A stretch of 64,000 nucleotides of DNA. Source: Hyphomicrobiales bacterium. GTDB taxonomy: Bacteria > Pseudomonadota > Alphaproteobacteria > Rhizobiales > Devosiaceae. The stretch covers positions 62,001-126,000 of the forward strand of contig JAIYDI010000047.1 in NCBI GenBank assembly GCA_027487555.1, given 5' to 3'. Positions 53,643-62,417 of the stretch are shown here, in pieces; position 1 is the first letter of the stretch, and each line of letters opens with the position of its first letter. Both the position numbers and the translations under genes were made by a program. The notes beneath the pieces were generated by a model. The model was not told where the DNA came from, searched no databases, and saw nothing but the letters and a program-made list of their open reading frames with translations.

Positions 53643-54850
53643 TCTGGCAAACCATCATCCTGGCGCTCCGCGCCATCCGCCGCAACCTGCTGCGTTCGAT
53701 GCTCACCGCGCTCGGCATCATCATTGGCGTCGCGGCCGTGATCGCGCTGGTGACAGTGGGCAACGGCACGACGGCGAGCGTCGTCTCCGGCGTATCGGCG
53801 CTCGGCGGCAATGTGCTGACGGTGCGTCCTGGGGCCGCCGCCACCGGTCCCGGTGGCACGCAGGCAACGGCCAAGTCCTTCACCGCCGCAGATGTCGCAG
53901 CCATCGTCGCGGAGGTGACCGGCGCCCATGACGTCGCGCCGATCTCTGCAGGCAAGGTCACCGCCATCTTGGGCAGCACCAACTGGTCCGCCACACTCAA
54001 TGGCACCGACAACGCCTATTTCGGTGCGGCGCAGCGCGAACTGCTCAGTGGCCGCGAGTTTACCGCAAGCGAGTTGCGAAGCGGCAGCCCTGTCTGCGTG
54101 ATCGGGGAGACGGTGCGCAGGGAGCTGTTCGGCGGCCAGGATCCGCTCGGCCGCTCGATCCGGCTCGAGACCATGCCCTGCGAGGTGATCGGCTTGCTCG
54201 TCGCCAAGGGCAGCGGTGGCTTCGGGCAGGATCAGGACGATGTGGTACTCATCCCCTTGCGTGCCTATCAGCGGCGCATCGCCGGCAATGCCGATATCGG
54301 GTCGATCACCGTAGCGGCACGCAGTGACACCACCACCGCTGCGGTGAAGCGCGATATCGAAGACCTGCACCGCGAGCGGCGGCGGATCCGCACAGGCATG
54401 CCGGACGATTTCAATGTCTTCGACATGACCCAGGTCACCGCGACGCTTTCCACCATCACCAGCGCGCTGACCGGTCTGCTCGCCGCAGTGGCCGGTGTCA
54501 GCCTCGTGGTGGGCGGCATCGGCATCATGAACATCATGCTGGTCTCGGTCACGGAGCGTACCCGCGAGATCGGCATCCGCCTTGCCATCGGGGCGCTCAG
54601 GAGTCAGGTGCTGATGCAGTTTCTGGCGGAGGCGGTGGTACTATCGCTGCTGGGTGGGCTCATCGGCATCCTCGTCGGCCTCGCGCTGGCGCTGGGCGGC
54701 GTCCTGCTCCTCAAGGTGCCATTCGTGGTCGACCCGGTAGTCATCATCCTCGCCTTCGGGTTTTCGGGCGTGGTCGGCATCGTCTTCGGCTATTTTCCCG
54801 CTCGCCGCGCCGCCGGCCTCAACCCGATCGAAGCGCTGCGGCACGAGTAG
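53639..54850 (+). CDS. MacB-type ABC transporter permease
   Basis: Inner-membrane protein of 403 residues with the MacB/FtsX topology: one N-terminal span (LTALGIIIGVAAVIALVTVG), a large periplasmic domain, and three C-terminal spans beginning VSLVVGGIGIMNIMLVSVTE, then RTREIGIRLAIGA and a closing FSGVVGIVFGYFPARRAAGL. It works mechanotransmission-style with the adaptor and an outer-membrane channel to export peptides, lipids or drugs from the periplasm. No outer-membrane component is encoded nearby. Confidence 0.9.
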   Translation: MIWQTIILALRAIRRNLLRSMLTALGIIIGVAAVIALVTVGNGTTASVVSGVSALGGNVLTVRPGAAATGPGGTQATAKSFTAADVAAIVAEVTGAHDVAPISAGKVTAILGSTNWSATLNGTDNAYFGAAQRELLSGREFTASELRSGSPVCVIGETVRRELFGGQDPLGRSIRLETMPCEVIGLLVAKGSGGFGQDQDDVVLIPLRAYQRRIAGNADIGSITVAARSDTTTAAVKRDIEDLHRERRRIRTGMPDDFNVFDMTQVTATLSTITSALTGLLAAVAGVSLVVGGIGIMNIMLVSVTERTREIGIRLAIGALRSQVLMQFLAEAVVLSLLGGLIGILVGLALALGGVLLLKVPFVVDPVVIILAFGFSGVVGIVFGYFPARRAAGLNPIEALRHE

Positions 54851-55146
54851 ATCCAACGCGGGAAGCCGCGGCTAACGGAATGTCGAGGCAGTAGCGCCCG
54901 CTCCATGACCGAGGTGCGGATGCAGTCTGACGTATCGCCTGGCGGTCGTCCACTCCGGCTGACGACGAACGGTCACCACCTACGCCCGGAGGCAGAGGCC
55001 TGCTTCATGAACGTGGGCCAACATCGGTAAACGCTCTATATTCAGAAATAGATGAAATGTCGTTGACAGTTGGTTCAGTACATCGGACCGCGTCAAATTG
55101 CTCGGCCTCATCTCGCCTGGTTATTGCTCCGCGACCCGGGGCCACA
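54851..55146. other. Intergenic stretch after the efflux operon
   Basis: No gene seen. A TTGACA (about 55063) lies in AT-richer DNA but has no convincing -10 partner, and the rightward reading frame that follows overlaps the glycosidase-like gene antisense. Confidence 0.4.
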
Positions 55147-56133
55147 TCAAACAAAGTGCTCACTCTCGGCCAGCAGCCTGTTATGGTCGAATACAGCGAG
55201 GACGGAGCGTTTGTCGTGTATACCGAGCGAAACAAGCCATTTTCCGTCCAAATGGACAGCACCGGACGGATAGGTGACAGACCACCGCTTCCAGAAGGAC
55301 CGCTCACCGGGGAAATCATCTCCCGATATTACTGGTACACGGGACATACTGAGTAGTCTGTGCGGTTCTTCAGCCTCGAAGCTATAGAACCCGACGTGAT
55401 AATGGCGCGTCTTTCTGAAGCCCCGCAACTCCGCCGACTGCATGAACCCGAACCACCGGTTGCCAATGCGTTGCGGCATTGAACCGCCGTGGGGTTCGCC
55501 GAGTCTTCGTCGCCGCCACTCCAGGTTCGCGTTCTGCTCGTGCATAGTCTTCCCGAGCCACTCCGTATCGCCTGTTTCGAACTTCAATATCTTGAACGGA
55601 GACAACGAATAGACAGCCTTCATCTGGCCGCTCTGGAAGAACCCCCAGTTCCTTTCCTTGGCACGTTCCGGCACGTCCACCATTCGCGGCCTTACCGGCC
55701 GAAGGGGGGCACCGGATGCCCCCAGTGGCAGGGGGCAAGTATAGAGAACAGAATTGTCATGGAACGAGAACCAGATTTCATTGTCTTTTTCGAAAAATCG
55801 TGGGTCCGCAAGCCATCTTGTTCCATTTGCATTCACTGGAACGTCGATTTGGCTGTCTATATCGACGTTGCTGCCCGCTTCGGGCTGCAGGGTCTCTCCC
55901 AGACGACATAGAGCAATCGCTCGAATTCCAGTTTTGTTGATTTCATTGACCCGGCGATACATCATCAAGCACTCAGGACCGGACAGGATGAGTGTTGGAT
56001 TGAAATGATAAGCAGCCGGCAGAAGATCTGAAGTATTTACCTCAATCTGCGCTCCGTGACTCAGGCGGCTCACATATTCTTGAATTCGCGGCTTCAGCAT
56101 ACGTCGGAACTCACGAAGTGATTGAATGATCAT
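55147..56133 (-). CDS. Glycosidase-like beta-propeller protein of foreign composition
   Basis: Protein of 328 residues. The pattern of short strands with GTRWLADPRFFEKDNEIWFSF in two overlapping parts, ERNWGFFQSGQMKAVYSL, GGSMPQRIGNRWFGFMQSA and GAVHLDGKWLVSLGIHDKRS resembles five-bladed glycosidases or phosphorylases (GH43/GH130 relatives). I cannot place it in a family. The start at 56133 (MIIQSLREFRRM) is a choice between two ATGs. Base composition is lower in GC, especially upstream to 56170, and codon use differs from the neighbours, suggesting acquisition by transfer. It stands alone; a role in surface polysaccharide is possible. Confidence 0.65.
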   Translation of the reverse strand: MIIQSLREFRRMLKPRIQEYVSRLSHGAQIEVNTSDLLPAAYHFNPTLILSGPECLMMYRRVNEINKTGIRAIALCRLGETLQPEAGSNVDIDSQIDVPVNANGTRWLADPRFFEKDNEIWFSFHDNSVLYTCPLPLGASGAPLRPVRPRMVDVPERAKERNWGFFQSGQMKAVYSLSPFKILKFETGDTEWLGKTMHEQNANLEWRRRRLGEPHGGSMPQRIGNRWFGFMQSAELRGFRKTRHYHVGFYSFEAEEPHRLLSMSRVPVISGDDFPGERSFWKRWSVTYPSGAVHLDGKWLVSLGIHDKRSVLAVFDHNRLLAESEHFV

Positions 56134-56682
56134 GACGATACTTAAAATTTCATAACAATAATGATGCACTATTCACAACGAATGTTCCGCGCTGAAGGGA
56201 GATCAACAATACAGACGCTTGATCCATATTGTACAAAATAGCTCCCAAAGCGCGACAAAATAACATGTGAAATACCGGGCCCGCTGCGATCGACAGCCGA
56301 GCCACATTGCGACGATGGCGCAGTTGCAGGGCATGTCACGGACACATCTCCTTGGGCAACCTTGGCGGCCTCGCACACCGTAAGGCCGACAATCGCTTCG
56401 GCTCGCGGCGCGAGCGGGCAACTTCGTTTATGTGCAGGTACCGGACAAATCAAGGCAGCGGTCGCGTCTCTGCTGGAGGTGCATCTGTGCTGGGGTTCGA
56501 GGGCTGTTTGGCGGAGATCGCGGCGGTATGCACTGGCGATCCGCTGATCGGAGGACCAGACGTTGAGCACAAGGAAATTCTTGCTCAAGAAGGGATCAGC
56601 TGTGTCCAAAACGTACGCTTTTTGTGTCGCTGGCGCGTCGGACTCGGAGACGTAAAGGTGGCCTGAAGAATGGGGGTTTGAA
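56134..56682. other. 549-base stretch without a convincing gene
   Basis: The first 60 bases are AT-rich and probably promote the leftward gene at 56133. Both strands contain open frames in the rest (for example rightward 56307-56666 and a leftward frame reaching into the next gene), but none has recognisable motifs or a good ribosome-binding site. It may hold eroded coding DNA. Confidence 0.35.
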
Positions 56683-57588
56683 GTGAACAAATATGTGCGC
56701 GCGCTGCTAGGTGCGACAATTGTGGCGACGCTGGGCGGCGGCGGAGCGATGGCCGCCGACCTTATGGTCAATGGGCCTGCGGCTGCCACCGCTGCCCCGC
56801 AGTCTGAACTGCGGGGCACCCTAGAAATCGGCGTGCTTGGGGAATGGGCTAACCAGCCGGATGACAGCTTCTCCGGTTTCGCACCAGGAGGATTTGTGAC
56901 CGGAAGCCTCTGGGGCGGTCGTGATTCGTTCGTTTGGGGCATTGATGGGCTGCTGGAGCGCAACACCTTCAATACCACCGAGTACGAGGCGCCGTTGTAT
57001 GTCGGTACCTTGGGATTGCATCTCGGGATCGGTGACGCGTCGCAGGCGGTAGGGGCGTTTGCCGCTCTGGCCGTGGCATCGAATCGGGATGAGGAGTCGA
57101 GCGTAGGGGCCTCGGCAGGCGTCGAGGCCAACACGACGGTCGGCAAATGGGCTCTTGTTGGCCAATTGGGTTACGCGCATATCGAGACCGACACCAGCGA
57201 ACCTGGTGATGGGTTTCACGGGTTCTTTATTCACAATGGCGCGGTTTACTCGGTTTCCGACGATTTCGCTGTTATGGCCGATGCCGGGATTGGTTATGCG
57301 CCGGAGAGTTTCGAAGACGTCGGCAGCGATCAACCGGGGGTTTTTGCAACTGCAGGACTGAAGGCCGCCTACAGGTTGCCGACTGAATACAATGCCTACC
57401 TGACATTTGGCTACGAAGCTGGGTACTATAACGCTATCGAGGATGAAGACGTAGGCTTCACGCACACCATCAAGGTGGGGCTCTCCTTGCCTTTTGGGGC
57501 CAACTCCACCGCAGCAAACGCTCTGAATGCGCACCAGACCTATACTGGGCCGTTCCGTGCCGGTTCCTGGGCGGCAACGCTGGACTGA
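56683..57588 (+). CDS. Outer-membrane beta-barrel protein
   Basis: Protein of 301 residues with a Sec signal peptide (MNKYVRALLGATIVATLGGG, cleavage after AMA) and alternating amphipathic strands, for example GTLEIGVLGEWANQP, GGRDSFVWGIDGLLERN, VGKWALVGQLGYAHIET and YNAYLTFGYEAGYYNAIED. The final 30 residues are polar and end WAATLD, not the classic terminal Phe, so the barrel may close earlier (near VGLSLPFG). Start GTG 56683, with GGGGG upstream. Function unknown: porin-like or structural. A strong terminator follows. Confidence 0.7.
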   Translation: MNKYVRALLGATIVATLGGGGAMAADLMVNGPAAATAAPQSELRGTLEIGVLGEWANQPDDSFSGFAPGGFVTGSLWGGRDSFVWGIDGLLERNTFNTTEYEAPLYVGTLGLHLGIGDASQAVGAFAALAVASNRDEESSVGASAGVEANTTVGKWALVGQLGYAHIETDTSEPGDGFHGFFIHNGAVYSVSDDFAVMADAGIGYAPESFEDVGSDQPGVFATAGLKAAYRLPTEYNAYLTFGYEAGYYNAIEDEDVGFTHTIKVGLSLPFGANSTAANALNAHQTYTGPFRAGSWAATLD

Positions 57589-57610
57589 CCCTTTAAGAGG
57601 TACAGAATCA

Positions 57611-57647
57611 GACCCCGCCGGAGTGATGTCCGGCGGGGTCTTCTTGT
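57611..57647 (+). terminator. Rho-independent terminator
   Basis: GACCCCGCCGGA and TCCGGCGGGGTC form a perfect 12-bp stem with a 6-base loop, followed by TTCTTGT. It ends the outer-membrane-protein transcript, 22 bases after the stop. Confidence 0.9.
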
Positions 57648-57847
57648 ATGTGGCTTCCACATCGTCGTGCTGGAGGAATATGCTGCCAAGACGTAAGCGG
57701 CGGACTTTGTCCTTCTGCGCCCCTCGCGGCGACATGCCGGGGCATGGGCATAAGGGGTGGCAGGAATGCGCGCGAACCCGACGAGAGGCCGAGCCCCCCA
57801 GAAACAGGGGGCTGCGCGTTCATCTGTCTTTTCGGCACTGCCCGGGC

Positions 57848-59839
57848 CTATTCGGCACGGCCGGCAAACGCGAGTGTCTTCTGGGAGTTCCGCTCGGATT
57901 TCAGCAGCCGCATGCGCATGGTGTTGTGCAGGCGTTGGGCATGCTTTTGCGCCAGCGTGATGGCAAGAACGCGGCCTCGCGCGGCGAGCAGCGCCGAAAG
58001 CGCGGCGGAAAGACTCCGGAGCAGCGGCGGTCCGTCCTTGGCGAGCAAGGCATCCTCAAGCGAAAGGATAGCCTCTATATGGCCCGGCTCGCCCTGGCGT
58101 GCGGCGCGGCCGGCGAGTTGATCGTCAATGCGGCGCGCCTCCTGGCGTTCCGAGATGATGACATGCAGCCCACCCCTTTCCGCAGCCCCGGGCCCCAGCG
58201 GGATGTCGGTGCCGCGGCCAGCCATGCTCGTAACAACCGTGATGCGGCCGACTTCGCCAGCCCGGGCGACAATGGCAGCCTCATCGGCATGCTGCGCTGC
58301 GTTGAGCACCTGGTGCACAAGGCCGACGGCGGCGAAACGCGCGCTGGCCTGCTCTGACGCCGCAACGCTCGACGTGCCGACCAACACCGGCGCACCGGTC
58401 GCATGCAGTTCATGCACGCGCGCAACGATGCGTTGCCACTTCTCTTCGGCGGTTGGCAGAACGAGGTCCGGACGGCAGACACGACGGGACGGCTTGTGTG
58501 TTGGGATGTGCGCCACCGGCAGGCGGTAGACGCGCCAGAGTTCGCCCGCGACTTGGGAGGTGGTCCCAGTCATGCCGGCAAGACGACCATAACGACGGAA
58601 GAACCGCTGGTAGGTCATGCGCGCGATGGTGATGCGCTGCTCGGAAAGTTCCAGTTCCTCCTTGATCTCGATCATCTGATGCAGACCGTCCGACCAGGAG
58701 CGGTCCTTGGAGCGCCGGCCGGTGGATGGATCAACGATCTGCACCTTGCCCTCGAAGACAATGTAGTCCTCGTCTCGGTGAAACAGGTAGATCGCCGACA
58801 GCGCCTGGCGCACCAGCTCCTCGCGCATGACGCGCGATTTCCAGGGGCCGGGGCGTCCCGCTGAGCGCATGGTGACCTCGTCGCGCCCGGCCAGGGTCAA
58901 GCCGACACGCCGTTCGTCGGACATGATGCGATAATGCTTGTCCGGCTCCAGGGCCTCCGCGAGTGCCAGTGCGGCCACGATGGTGGCGACGTCGTTCTCG
59001 GCCTTTGCCTGACCGGAGATCACCAGCGGGGTGCGCGCCTCATCAACCAGTACGCTGTCGGCTTCGTCGACCAGCGCGAAATGCAGGCCGCGCAGCCGCA
59101 GCTCACCTACCCGGCTCCGGGGCGACGCCAGAGCATCAAGTCGGAGCCTAAGGTCGCCGGACCTCTGGCCGAGCACCATGCGGTCGCGCAGGTAGTCAAA
59201 GGCCAGTTCCTTGTTGGTACAGTAGGTTATGTCGCAATCGTAGGCTCGCTGGCGATCGGACAGTTCCATGCCCTCGACCACCGTGCCGACCGTAAGGCCC
59301 ACGGCCTTGTACAGAGGTCCGATCAACTCGGCATCGCGCCGCGCGAGGTAGTCGTTGACGGTAACCACATGCACCGGCGTGCCAGCCAAGGCCACGGCGG
59401 CCGCAGCAAGACCGGCGGTCAGCGTCTTGCCTTCGCCGGTCGCCATCTCGGCAATCATGCCCGACAGGATGGACCAGGCGCCGACGAGTTGCACATCATG
59501 GTGGCGCTTGCCGCCGAGCATTCGGCCAGAAACTTCGCGCAGGTGCGCAAAGCAGCGAGCGATAGCGACAATGTCCTTGAAGTCAGACCGGCGGATATCG
59601 ATCGCGGCGTCGCGCGCGCCTGCCACGAGTTCGGGCATGGGCATGTCGAGCAAGGCCGGGGCGACGGCGTGAACCATCGGGAGCAACCTGAACAGCTTCT
59701 GGCCGCGACGCTTCGCCAGTGGCGCGACAAACCGCGCCTCGATGGCATGGAGGACCGCGTCGAACTTGCCCTCCTTGTTGTCGGGCCGTTCGGGATAGAG
59801 CTGCAGCGCTGGCGCGCGACGGCGGGCCCGCCCGCTCAT
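57848..59839 (-). CDS. Short SecA-like ATPase
   Basis: Protein of 663 residues, about 240 shorter than housekeeping SecA. The DEAD-motor core is intact: MIAEMATGEGKTLTAGLA (Walker A), YLARRDAELIGPLYKAVG, DCDITYCTNKELAFDYLRD, LVDEADSVLVDEARTPLVIS (Walker B), MTGTTSQVAGELW and TSMAGRGTDIPLGPG. The preprotein-binding domain is abbreviated, and the C-terminal scaffold and zinc-binding tail are missing. The protein stops soon after the second motor domain. The ATG at 59839 overlaps the radical SAM stop (ATGA), so this paralogue is tied to that pathway. It may export the modified product through SecYEG or a variant channel, or move it by another route. Confidence 0.85.
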   Translation of the reverse strand: MSGRARRRAPALQLYPERPDNKEGKFDAVLHAIEARFVAPLAKRRGQKLFRLLPMVHAVAPALLDMPMPELVAGARDAAIDIRRSDFKDIVAIARCFAHLREVSGRMLGGKRHHDVQLVGAWSILSGMIAEMATGEGKTLTAGLAAAAVALAGTPVHVVTVNDYLARRDAELIGPLYKAVGLTVGTVVEGMELSDRQRAYDCDITYCTNKELAFDYLRDRMVLGQRSGDLRLRLDALASPRSRVGELRLRGLHFALVDEADSVLVDEARTPLVISGQAKAENDVATIVAALALAEALEPDKHYRIMSDERRVGLTLAGRDEVTMRSAGRPGPWKSRVMREELVRQALSAIYLFHRDEDYIVFEGKVQIVDPSTGRRSKDRSWSDGLHQMIEIKEELELSEQRITIARMTYQRFFRRYGRLAGMTGTTSQVAGELWRVYRLPVAHIPTHKPSRRVCRPDLVLPTAEEKWQRIVARVHELHATGAPVLVGTSSVAASEQASARFAAVGLVHQVLNAAQHADEAAIVARAGEVGRITVVTSMAGRGTDIPLGPGAAERGGLHVIISERQEARRIDDQLAGRAARQGEPGHIEAILSLEDALLAKDGPPLLRSLSAALSALLAARGRVLAITLAQKHAQRLHNTMRMRLLKSERNSQKTLAFAGRAE

Positions 59840-60756
59840 GCGACCAACTCCGACTCGCGCATGGGACTGAGGATGCCTTCCTCGTACCCAAACCGATTTA
59901 TGTAGGCGGTGTTGAGGCCCAGACAGGCCTGCGAGGCGCACTGGTCGCGGTAGACGCATTGGTGGAAGCCGTTGCGCATGAACTCGGACCAGAAGGCGGG
60001 GTCGATGATCAGCTGCGGCTGGTCGTTGGTCAGCGCGTCTCCATCAGGGCCGAGCAGGCAATGGGGGAAGTTCTTGACCTCGACATCGCGGCCGATTCCG
60101 CGGGCAGCGTGGATGGCGTCGCGCAGATACGGGAGCGCCTCGGAGTGGCGGACAATCAGTTGCTTCTCGTCGGTCTCCGCCATCGGCCAATAGACCCAGA
60201 ATTCCATTTGAATCAGTTGTTTGAGATGGGCCAGACGCTCGACGACGGCGCGCAGGTGCCGATAGCTCAGCGCCGTGACCACGGTATTGGTGACAACGGT
60301 TACATGGTCATGCCGATCGAGATTATCGAAGCCTGCCATCATCTTGTCGAAGGCACCGGGAACTGCGGTGATCTGGTCATGCAGTTCGGCGGTGGGGGCG
60401 GTGACGGAGACGAAGTACTCGTCCACCCCGGCGTCGATCAGGCGGTCGGCATAGGCACGATCGGCGAGGTGGACGCCGTGGGTTTGGATGCGCACATGGG
60501 AAAAGCCGTGGGCGCGTGCGCGCTTCGCCAGCTCTGGCAGATCGCGTCGCAATGTGATCTCCGACCCGGTAAGGATCAATCCATCATATTGATTTGTCTC
60601 GGCATTCTGCCGGAGAATGCCCTCGAACGCGGCGTCGGATTCGGGGCGCAGACGATCCATCGTGCCTTCGATCATGCAGTGCACGCAGCGCAGGTTGCAC
60701 CGGAACTCCATGGTCATTTCGATGTAGCGGTCGTGCAGAAATCGCGTCACGCGCAC
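59836..60756 (-). CDS. Radical SAM enzyme (possible peptide or cofactor maturase)
   Basis: Protein of 306 residues. The 4Fe-4S/SAM site is CNLRCVHC (C-x3-C-x2-C) near residue 19, followed by LILTGSEITLRRDLPEL, which matches the GGE-type SAM-binding strand with GSE instead. The C-terminal region contains NFPHCLLG and CVYRDQCASQACLGL, which may bind an auxiliary iron-sulfur cluster (twitch or SPASM-like). GTG start placed right after the preceding stop (TGAGTG). Members of such operons often modify peptides; no precursor peptide gene is apparent. Operon order: halogenase, two unknowns, this gene, SecA-like. Confidence 0.87.
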   Translation of the reverse strand: MRVTRFLHDRYIEMTMEFRCNLRCVHCMIEGTMDRLRPESDAAFEGILRQNAETNQYDGLILTGSEITLRRDLPELAKRARAHGFSHVRIQTHGVHLADRAYADRLIDAGVDEYFVSVTAPTAELHDQITAVPGAFDKMMAGFDNLDRHDHVTVVTNTVVTALSYRHLRAVVERLAHLKQLIQMEFWVYWPMAETDEKQLIVRHSEALPYLRDAIHAARGIGRDVEVKNFPHCLLGPDGDALTNDQPQLIIDPAFWSEFMRNGFHQCVYRDQCASQACLGLNTAYINRFGYEEGILSPMRESELVA

Positions 60757-61626
60757 TCACAGCAAGCCGTAGAAGGCTGTTTTGCGTATCACCGCCCGAC
60801 CGTCTTTGACAGCATAGTCGATACCAATATCGAACAGTAAATGTTCAAAGTGGTGTGCATTGAGCGCGTGCAATGCTTGAATTTCTGCCGGCCAGCCGGC
60901 GCGCATGAAGAACTGGCCGAGCTGACTGGAGCGAATGCGGGAGAAATAGACGCCGTCGTGCCGTCGTTTGTTGGCCACCACGATGACGCCGCAGTCGAGC
61001 AGCTCCTGCCAGAGGACCGCGCTCAAGTCAGACGGTGCGTCCAGATGGGCATTGGTGGCGACCTTGTCGGCGATCTGGCTCAGCTCAAGTCGGGCGTCGA
61101 AGAAGTAGTAGAGGTTCTTGAGTTCCATCCCCTCGGAGCGATGCGCGTAGCACATGCCGGAGGAGACGGTGCTACCTGGGTTGCCGAGGTAGACATCGAT
61201 TTCGGCGAGCGGCGCCTTGCCTGTAACTATGGGAGTGTCGAGGTCGAGCGAGAACATGAAATACGGACGGCGCTCGACCGATGGCAGATCGCAAATGACG
61301 TAAGGCGAAAGCGCGGCAAGCACCTTGGGGATCGACAGGGCGCGGTCGAGGCGGGCGTAGTCGTAGAAGTAGAACTCGAAGCTCAACCGGCCGCCCTGTA
61401 GCTTGACTCCATAAACAGTGCGGAACGGGCCGAGGACAGTGCGGAGTTGGCGGCAGGCGGCGGTCAGGTAGGGGTGCGCGCCCGCTGCCTGCAGCGACGC
61501 CCAGAGCAGGCTCGCCTGACGCAGCTTGCCCCCTGTAGGCGCCAGAGGATCGTAGGGCCATTGGCAGTAGTCGGCGTAGTGGTCGCCGGGCTGCGTCGGC
61601 TCCATCCAAGCCACATCGGCGCTCAT
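60757..61626 (-). CDS. Hypothetical protein in the halogenase/radical SAM operon
   Basis: Protein of 289 residues, soluble, not recognised. Strand-rich segments with aromatic residues stand out: VYGVKLQGGRLSFEFYFYDY, RPYFMFSLDLDTPIV and GMELKNLYYFFDARLELSQ, with AEIDVYLGNPGSTVS between. The alternating strand/helix pattern and polar-aromatic strands are loosely like an alpha-beta-beta-alpha barrel (as in ABBA prenyltransferases), but I have no motif to prove it. The C-terminus (LLFDIGIDYAVKDGRAVIRK) is hydrophobic-charged. Start overlaps the upstream stop by four bases (ATGA), so it belongs to the coupled operon. Confidence 0.7.
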   Translation of the reverse strand: MSADVAWMEPTQPGDHYADYCQWPYDPLAPTGGKLRQASLLWASLQAAGAHPYLTAACRQLRTVLGPFRTVYGVKLQGGRLSFEFYFYDYARLDRALSIPKVLAALSPYVICDLPSVERRPYFMFSLDLDTPIVTGKAPLAEIDVYLGNPGSTVSSGMCYAHRSEGMELKNLYYFFDARLELSQIADKVATNAHLDAPSDLSAVLWQELLDCGVIVVANKRRHDGVYFSRIRSSQLGQFFMRAGWPAEIQALHALNAHHFEHLLFDIGIDYAVKDGRAVIRKTAFYGLL

Positions 61627-62417
61627 GCCCGCCCTCCGCCAAAATAGATGGTAAAGAAGGGCGCGCCGCTGCTGCCGCGTCCTCCGGCAATGTGGCCAAC
61701 CACCGCTGTCGGGACGACGAAACCGCCGAGAGCAAAATGCGCAATCAGCCCGGGCAGGGCCGGGCCGAGGTCGGCAGTCGTGAAGCCGGCGTCATACAGC
61801 TTCAGATCAAAGGATCGGCGGATGCCACCCTCCTCCGTGACTTCGAGAAACAGCCGGTCCTCGGCCGGCACACGGCCGGCAGCCCGGTGGAACAACCCCA
61901 GCGCCAGGTCGCCGGGCGGCCCCTGCCCGAGCAGGTCGCGGATACGGGCGCCGGTGTCGGAGACACTGCGGGCCGGGTTGGCAACATAGTACGAGACGGC
62001 GGCCGCCATCGCGTCGCGCGGGTCCCACTTCACCGCCCTGTGAACCAGCAAGCCGTCGCAAGGCCCACGTACGCTATCCCGCTCGCGTTTGAGCGGAAAC
62101 TCGCAATAGAGCTTCAGAGTGGTCCGTTCCCCCTCGCGCTCGAAGCCGAAATGCAGCGTGGTGGAGTGCGACAGGTCGGACGCCACCTGGGCTGCCAGCT
62201 GCGGCGCAAGGCCCAGCGAAACGGCGAGTTGGACCAGGTCGGCGATTTGCCTGGCGCCAATCTCCGGTGCAGGGACTGACAGCAGGTAGCGGTCGGTCAG
62301 CGCCGCGCCCGGCACCAGCTTTATCGAACTCTCCCGCATCACCGGCAGGCCGAGACCCTCGGCGAAGCCGCGCAGAACCGCTTCGGGCGCTTCAGGGTTG
62401 CGGCGCGTGGATGGCAT
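61623..62417 (-). CDS. Hypothetical protein, strand-rich, possible partner of the 60757 protein
   Basis: Protein of 264 residues, not recognised. HFGFEREGERTTLKLYCEFP and RRSFDLKLYDAGFTTADLG have the same polar-aromatic strand style as the 60757 product, and APFFTIYFGGG closes the chain, so the two may be distant relatives with one fold. The start at 62417 is favoured by GGAG seven bases ahead; an ATG 15 bases earlier is possible. It overlaps the end of the halogenase gene by 26 bases, an unusually long overlap. Confidence 0.65.
   Translation of the reverse strand: MPSTRRNPEAPEAVLRGFAEGLGLPVMRESSIKLVPGAALTDRYLLSVPAPEIGARQIADLVQLAVSLGLAPQLAAQVASDLSHSTTLHFGFEREGERTTLKLYCEFPLKRERDSVRGPCDGLLVHRAVKWDPRDAMAAAVSYYVANPARSVSDTGARIRDLLGQGPPGDLALGLFHRAAGRVPAEDRLFLEVTEEGGIRRSFDLKLYDAGFTTADLGPALPGLIAHFALGGFVVPTAVVGHIAGGRGSSGAPFFTIYFGGGRA

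Noticed and set aside
55057..55356. Rightward 99-codon frame
   Set aside because: Mostly antisense to the 3' end of the glycosidase-like gene, with no motif and no convincing ribosome-binding site.
57792..57813. AGCCCCC/GGGGGCT stem downstream of the SecA-like gene
   Set aside because: A 7-bp stem without a T-run on either strand; not enough to call a terminator.
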